DNA of 64,000 nt from Orobanche coerulescens. Taxonomy: Eukaryota > Streptophyta > Magnoliopsida > Lamiales > Orobanchaceae. Location: NCBI GenBank assembly GCA_033398695.1, contig CM065801.1, positions 7,626,001 to 7,690,000 on the forward strand. The letters run 5' to 3'. The position numbers and the translations under genes were made by a program. The first letter of the stretch is position 1, and the number at the start of each line of letters is the position of its first letter. Of this stretch, positions 58,675 through 64,000 are shown in pieces. A model generated the notes under the pieces. That model was not told the origin of the DNA and searched no databases. It saw only the letters and a program-made list of their open reading frames with translations.

Positions 58675-58880
58675 AGGCTGTAAACGGACCGAACTATACC
58701 GAACTATGGTAGGTTCGAAGTTCGGTACGCATCTATTCGAACGTGCATTCGGTCCGGTCCGATTTGTGGGGACCTCAGATTTTGAGGTTCTAAGTTCGGT
58801 TCGCAGGGTTTTTCTACAAAAATATTCTGCTAATTCGGTCTGAATTTGCGAAATGTTCGAAATAGTTCGAGTTCGCATGT
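58675..58880. repeat. Possible hAT-like fragment
   Basis: AAGGCTGTAAACGGACCGAA resembles plant hAT terminal sequences, and GTTCGGT / ACCGAAC words recur after it. No matching far end was identified. Confidence 0.35.
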
Positions 58881-58981
58881 TTCTAAAACACATCAGTTGG
58901 GTGGGTGAGGTTTAAATGTTAGTTGGGTTGGACTTTTGGCCGCTTGGGAGTTGGGGTTGGGCCTGGCCGCTTAGGAGTTGG

Positions 58982-59906
58982 TGTTGAATATAATGCTGTA
59001 GAAAATGACAAATGATGGTAAACCGAGGCAAGAGTTGGACTCTCTCTCCGAAATTGCCCCGCACAGTACACACGGTTGAACGGCAAACGTCCCCAAGATA
59101 CAACGGTTTTTCAACGAACTCGATACCCTGTACTAGGAATCGAATTCCGGGCGAACTACTGGATATTTGGGACTTTGTAGTATGAACTTAGGCTAGTATG
59201 ACAATATTATTATCTTGATTATTATGTGTGTGAAATCATCATCCGCAGGGGCTTATTTATAGCCTGTAAAGCACCCTGTCCGAATCGGTGTGTCTTTCTG
59301 ACTGGATAGACACCTTGTGGTCCGGTGGGAAGGGCTGCATTGGTTCAGAATAGCTGAACCATTGTGCTGGTCCAGTTTACACTGAATGGTCCGAACCATT
59401 GCATTGGTTCGGCCGTTAACCGCCCGCTTGTGTGTTACTCCCGCCATGTCACTGCCACGTGTCATCCTAGTCACCTTCCAAAGTGCGCCTACGAAGCGCC
59501 CGTTGCGACAAGTGCGACGTGCACGTGCACGTGCTCGGACTCGGACTCGGACTCGGAAGGTGCTTTGCACCTTCCTCGTAGGATTCGGATTTTAGCCTTA
59601 AAAATTAATTAAAGCCAACTAGGGTGCACCATAATGGAGCACACTTGATTGCTCCTTTATGATGGAAAGTCTTTTATAAATAGCTCAACTTTTCCTTACT
59701 TCTCCAATATGGGATGGGATTCCACACCACATCCCCAACTATTAAATGGCTTAACTTTGTGCATTAATTACTCATTCATTTCTTAACGAAATTGAACAAG
59801 TAAATACACTAAATTAATCTACACAAAATGTAGATTCCAAATATACCATTTAATGTCATTAATTACCATAATTAATTATGGTATTAATTAAGCTATTTTT
59901 CCAACA
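58982..59906 (-). repeat. Copia-4 3' LTR
   Basis: Plus strand TGTTGAATAT...TTTCCAACA, 925 bp; the right border is fixed by the polypurine tract, the left by the TGTTGA start only, so that side is less certain. It contains repeated GAACCATTG-type motifs (59340-59420), a (CGGACT)n-like tract (59535-59560), three CACGTG boxes, and TATA candidates on the minus strand at 59253-59262 (CTATAAATAA) and near 59670. Confidence 0.75.
59456..59533 (-). promoter_or_regulatory. G-box cluster in Copia-4 LTR
   Basis: CACGTG occurs at 59456-59461 (in GCCACGTGTC, ABRE-like), 59522-59527 and 59528-59533. They lie 195-280 bp upstream of the minus-strand TATA candidate at 59253-59262. Such boxes bind plant bZIP and bHLH factors; activity here is inferred. 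Confidence 0.5.
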
Positions 59907-60447
59907 ATCCCCCACATGAATGATGATTAATGCAAATGCAACATGCACTAAGTCCCGACGACCTATTATTGCTTCAGGATAGGTGGTAGTTAGCCTTGAA
60001 CCTTCCTTAGTGTAATGCTATCGGATTTACTCGTTGCTCGGTGAACGTGATGTCTTGAACCGGTCAACTTTTGTGTAAACCAAGACAATAACATACACAC
60101 AATAATAGATCTAATATCTTTCATTCTCACGTTGTGTCCATTTTGGCCTTGGACCATTTCTTAGATTCATAAGTGTTACTAATTTTATGAAGCGGCCTTA
60201 CTTCTTCACTTATATAGGTGACCTCCTATGAAGAGTATCCTGCCATACTCCACCTATAAAAGGCTATAGGAATCATTAAAAGCTTTAAAAAGCTTACCCT
60301 TTACCACAAACTGCAGGCTTGCACTTGAACAGCTACGAGAAAGGATTTTCAAGTGCTTTAACTTGAACTTTCACAACCTAGTTGTCTCATTGAACCAAGT
60401 TCTTGGGATCTCCAATCATCCTGGTTGAGTTACCATTATGAAAATTC

Positions 60448-63437
60448 TCAATGTGTGGATTTCAATCCCATTCCCCTTGCTGCATTATATAATTGATCAC
60501 GGTTAATACCTTTCGTAAACGGATCCGCTATATTGTCTTTTGACTTTACATAGTCAATACACATTATTCCTGTAGTGATCAAATGTCTAATGGTATTGTG
60601 TCTTCGACGAATATGTCGAGACTTACCATTATATATACTGCTCTTTGCCCTCCCTATGGCTGCCATGCTATCACAATGTATCATAACGGGAGGCAAAGGT
60701 TTTTCCCAACAGGGAATATCTTCTAAGAAGTTTCTTAACCATTCGGCTTTTTCGCCGGCTTTGTCTAAAGCAATAAACTCCGATTCCATTGTAGATCGGG
60801 CTATGCATGTTTGTTTAGAAGATTTCCATGATATTGCTCCTCCACCAATGGTAAAACATAACCGCTTGTGGATTTAGTGTCTTTAGTATCGGATATCCAG
60901 TTGGCATCACAATATCCTTCCAAAACAGCTGGATATCTCGAATAGTGTATACCATGATTGACAGTGTGTTTTAAGTATCTCAACACTCTTGTCAATGCGG
61001 TCCAATGATCTTTTCCGGGATTACTCGTAAACCGACTCAGTTTACTAATAGAATATGCTATGTCTGGCCTTGTACAATTTGCTAAGTACATTAGGCTTCC
61101 AATTATCCTAGCATATTCTGTTTGTGATATGGGTTCTCCTCGATTTTTGGCTAAGTGTAAACTTAAGTCAACAGGTGTCTTAGCCGGAGGTAGATCGTAT
61201 GCCTTGAATTTCTTAAGTACATTCTCAACATAGTGAGATTGTGATAAGACTATTCCATCGGGTGTTCTGGAGATCTTGATTCCTAGAATCACATCGGCTA
61301 ATCCCATATCCTTCATGTCGAAGTTCTTCTTTAACATTTCCTTAGTGCCTATGATGATTTTATTGTTGCTACCCATAATTAGCATATCATCAACGTATAG
61401 ACACACAATGACAAAATTGTCAGATGTACCTTTGATGTACACACATTTATCGCATTCATTGATCTTGAAACCATTTGACATCATTACTTGGTCAAATTTC
61501 TCATGCCATTGTTTGGGTGCTTGCTTAAGTCCGTATAAAGACTTAACAAGTTTGCAAACTTTGTTTTCTTGGCCGGGAATCACGAACCCTTCGGGTTGTT
61601 CCATATAAATTTCATCTTCTAAATCTCCATTTAGAAAGGCCGTTTTTACATCCATTTGGTGTATCTCAAGATTGTACAATGCTGCTATTGCAAGTAGCAT
61701 TCTAATAGATGTAATCCGAGTAACTGGTGAGTATGTATCAAAGTAATCATACCCTTCCTTTTGTTTGTATCCTTTGGCTACCAAACGTGCTTGTATTTGT
61801 CAATAGATTTATCACCTTTGTATTTCTTCTTGAGAATCCACTTGCAACCTAAAGGTTTATTTCCCGGAGGAAGATCAACAATGTGCCAAGTGTGATTGTT
61901 TAAGATTGACTCGATTTCACTATTGATAGCTTCTTGCCATAGATCGGCATCGGAACCAGACAATGCTTCCTTGATTGTCTTTGGTTCGTCTTCTAAAGAA
62001 TAGACTACAAAATCCGGACCAAAGGTTTTTGCAGTTTTTATTCTTTTTCCTCGCCTTGGTTCCGGTGTTGGTCCATTACTATTTGGCGAGATTTCATCAT
62101 AAGTCCTCTTTTTCGGACTTATTTCATTCTTTTCTTTCTTAGGGAATATAGTTTCAAAAAATATGGCATTTCTTGATTCTATAATCATTCCCTCATTTAT
62201 ATCGGGAACTTCCGATTTGTGTACCAAAAATCGGTACGCACTACTATTATTTGCATATCCTATGAAAATGCAATCAACCGTTTTTGGTCCTATTTTTACT
62301 TGCTTGGGTTTCGGTACTTCAACTTTTGCTAAACACCCCCACACTTTTAAGTATTTATAGGACGGCTTCCTTCCTTTCCATAATTCATATGGAGTTTTAT
62401 CTTGCTTCTTTTTGGGTATTTTATTCAGAATTTTATTGGCCGAAAGAATAGCTTCTCCCCACATGTTAAGTGATAGGCCCGAGCTTATCAACATAGCATT
62501 CATCATTTCCTTCAATGTTCTATTCTTTCGTTCGGCAACACCATTCGATTGGGGTGCATAAGGTGCAGTCGTTTGGTGAATAATGCCATTTTCACGACAA
62601 TATTCTTCAAAAGGTGCAACATATTCACCACCTCGATCACTTCGAATCATTTTGATTTTGGTGTTGAGTTGATTTTCAACTTCTGTTTTGTATGTTTTGA
62701 AAGCTTCGAATGCTTCGTCTTTGCTTCTCAAAAGATACACATAACAAAATCTTGTGCAATCATCAATAAAAGTTATAAAATAATTCTTTCCACCTCTTGT
62801 TTGCACAAGTTTTAAATCGCGTGTGAATCAATTCAAGAGGTTTTGTCGATCTTTCCACTGAATGAAAAGGAGATTTTGCCATTTTTGCTTCAACACATAT
62901 TTCACACCTTTTGTGTTGATCGAAAGTCATTTTTGGCAATAAATCTAAATGTATTAAACGACGTAGTATATTTAGATTTGCATGTCCTAATCTATCATGC
63001 CACAAATTAGGAGACTCAACCAAATAAACAACTTTATCGTTTATTTCATTTCCACCACGTACATTGATAGCATTCAGTTTGAAAAGGCCGTTATCTATAT
63101 AGCCTTTTCCGATAAAGTGACCATTTTTAGTTATTACAACTTTATCCGCTTCAAACACTAGCCTAAATCCGGCTTTGCTCAATGCTGAGCCAGACACAAG
63201 ATTCTTACGGATGTCTGGAACATGTAGCACATTTTTGAGCGTCAATTTCAATCCAGACGTCATCTTGAGTATAACTTCTCCATTCGACAACATTTGAGGC
63301 AAAGGAGTTTCCCATGTACAATTTTCTTTCTTCGGTGACGGGCTCGTATGAGGAGAACATGGTTTTATCGGCACAAATATGTTTAGTAGCGTCGGTGTCC
63401 ACCCACCATCCGGGGATTCCAACCATATTGATTTCAT
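60448..63437 (-). pseudogene. Copia-4 pol (protease, integrase, RT, RNase H), frameshifted
   Basis: Protease: [12 protein letters not shown] near 63410, where the catalytic D-T-G reads D-T-D. Integrase zinc region: [16 protein letters not shown] with CEICVEAKM (62900-63020); core with [47 protein letters not shown] (62480-62790), then YELWKGRKPSYKYLKVWG. RT (60801-61784): [40 protein letters not shown], intact YVDDM. RNase [17 protein letters not shown] and [13 protein letters not shown] to 60448. Frame changes at about 62790, 61780 (one base missing after KYK) and 60800 break it. Most residues are well preserved, so decay is recent. Confidence 0.88.
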
Positions 63438-64000
63438 CTACAATCGCACACGATCAAGACTGGACAAATCGGACGGAACATACTTATTCTCGATAATATT
63501 TTCTTGATCTCTCTTCTTGTGCTTCTTTGGTTTGCGGCAATTTTCGCCATATGCCCGAATTTACATGATTGTAGCATTCTCCTTTGATCTTCTTTTGATT
63601 CTTGAGTCTTGCTTCTTCCGTTAAATTTCCGCTTTTTGTTGTTGCTTGACTCGATGAGATTTGCTTTTGCCTCCATAGATGACTTTTTCATCTTGACATC
63701 GGTCTTAGATTGTCCTCTTCGATCCTCGATCGCACAATTAGATCTTCAAGGCCCATTTCCTTGCGTTTGTGCTTGAGGTAGTTTTTGAAGTCCTTCCACA
63801 TCGGGGGCAACTTCTCGATTATGGCAGCAACTTGAAAGGATTCAGACAAGCTCATTCCTTCTGCCAAAATATCGTGCAGGATCAACTGTATTTCCAGCAC
63901 TTGCTCGAGAACAGTTTTGGTGTCCACCATTTTGAAGTCAAGAAAACGACCCACGATGAACTTTTTCAAGCCGGCATCTTCTGTTTTATATTTTGTCTCC
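63438..64000 (-). pseudogene. Copia-4 gag, C-terminal part, frameshifted
   Basis: Minus strand 63969-63688 encodes a typical Copia Gag segment: [55 protein letters not shown] frame change near 63690 leads into a Lys-rich region. A zinc-knuckle remnant near 63530-63580 (FGHMAK) has its Cys ligands spread over two frames, so it is broken. The N-terminus lies beyond the window. Confidence 0.82.

Larger units (their letters stand above)
57971..58981. other. AT-rich spacer with repeat fragments, no gene seen
   Basis: Holds the second copy of the dispersed repeat (about 58010-58190), a possible Stowaway-like fragment near 58540-58620 (GTACTCCCTTCGTTTGC) and a hAT-like fragment (58675-58880). No coding motif. 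Confidence 0.5.
58982..64000 (-). mobile_element. Copia-4: 3' part of a Ty1/Copia element of another lineage
   Basis: Minus orientation: 3' LTR at 58982-59906, polypurine ATGTGGGGGAT, RNase H, RT, integrase, protease and part of gag, running off the right edge. Integrase precedes RT, so it is Copia. Sequence motifs differ clearly from Copia-1/2/3 and look Tork-like to me, unverified. The target duplication cannot be checked because the 5' end is outside. Coding frames are broken at several points. Confidence 0.88.

Overview
The window is nuclear DNA of a flowering plant, probably a eudicot. It is a transposon-dense intergenic region and I found no ordinary host gene in it. The evidence is nested LTR retrotransposons of plant-specific type, plant CACTA (En/Spm) termini with a Ptta/En/Spm-type transposase, hAT- and Tourist-like MITEs, and AT-rich spacer. 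No rRNA, tRNA or CRISPR locus was seen. The species cannot be named from the sequence.

Layout. 1-4781: one CACTA terminus (ends 887), then the 3' part of a second CACTA element with an intron-containing transposase gene. That gene is split by a solo LTR (1612-3574; TSD TAGAC). 4782-6900: AT-rich spacer with a hAT-like MITE (5481-6049) and a Tourist-like MITE. 6901-13739: Copia-1, minus strand (TSD AATCT). 14285-21728: Copia-2, plus strand (TSD ATATT). 22088-31550: Gypsy-1, a chromovirus, plus strand (TSD AGTTT), inserted in the first of two tandem copies of an AT-rich inverted-repeat element (to about 33850). 35024-57970: Copia-3, minus strand (TSD AATAT). Copia-3 is split by Gypsy-2 (37418-53036, plus strand, TSD CTTAC), which is split by a CACTA element (41140-47244), which carries further transposon debris. 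58982 to the window end: Copia-4, minus strand, of a different Copia lineage, with its 5' end outside the window.

How the parts relate. Copia-1, -2 and -3 are siblings. They share a non-initiator-Met primer-binding-like site, a long leader, and a 3' UTR repeat present in 4, 1 and 3 copies. Copia-2 and Copia-3 also share a long non-coding block placed between gag and pol. In Copia-2 the gag ATG and the pol ATG each sit directly behind a matching intron-acceptor-like sequence, which suggests that pol is reached by alternative splicing. Gypsy-1, Gypsy-2 and the solo LTR have LTRs of about 2-2.3 kb with a cluster of short GC-rich palindromes placed just upstream of the presumed TATA box. Every coding region I could read is damaged by stops, frameshifts, deletions or lost catalytic residues, so no element here looks autonomous. 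LTR differences counted by eye (about 4.7% Copia-3, 3.0% Copia-2, roughly 2-3% Gypsy-1, lower for Gypsy-2 outside its arrays) agree with the nesting order. Coordinates of decayed coding remnants are approximate.
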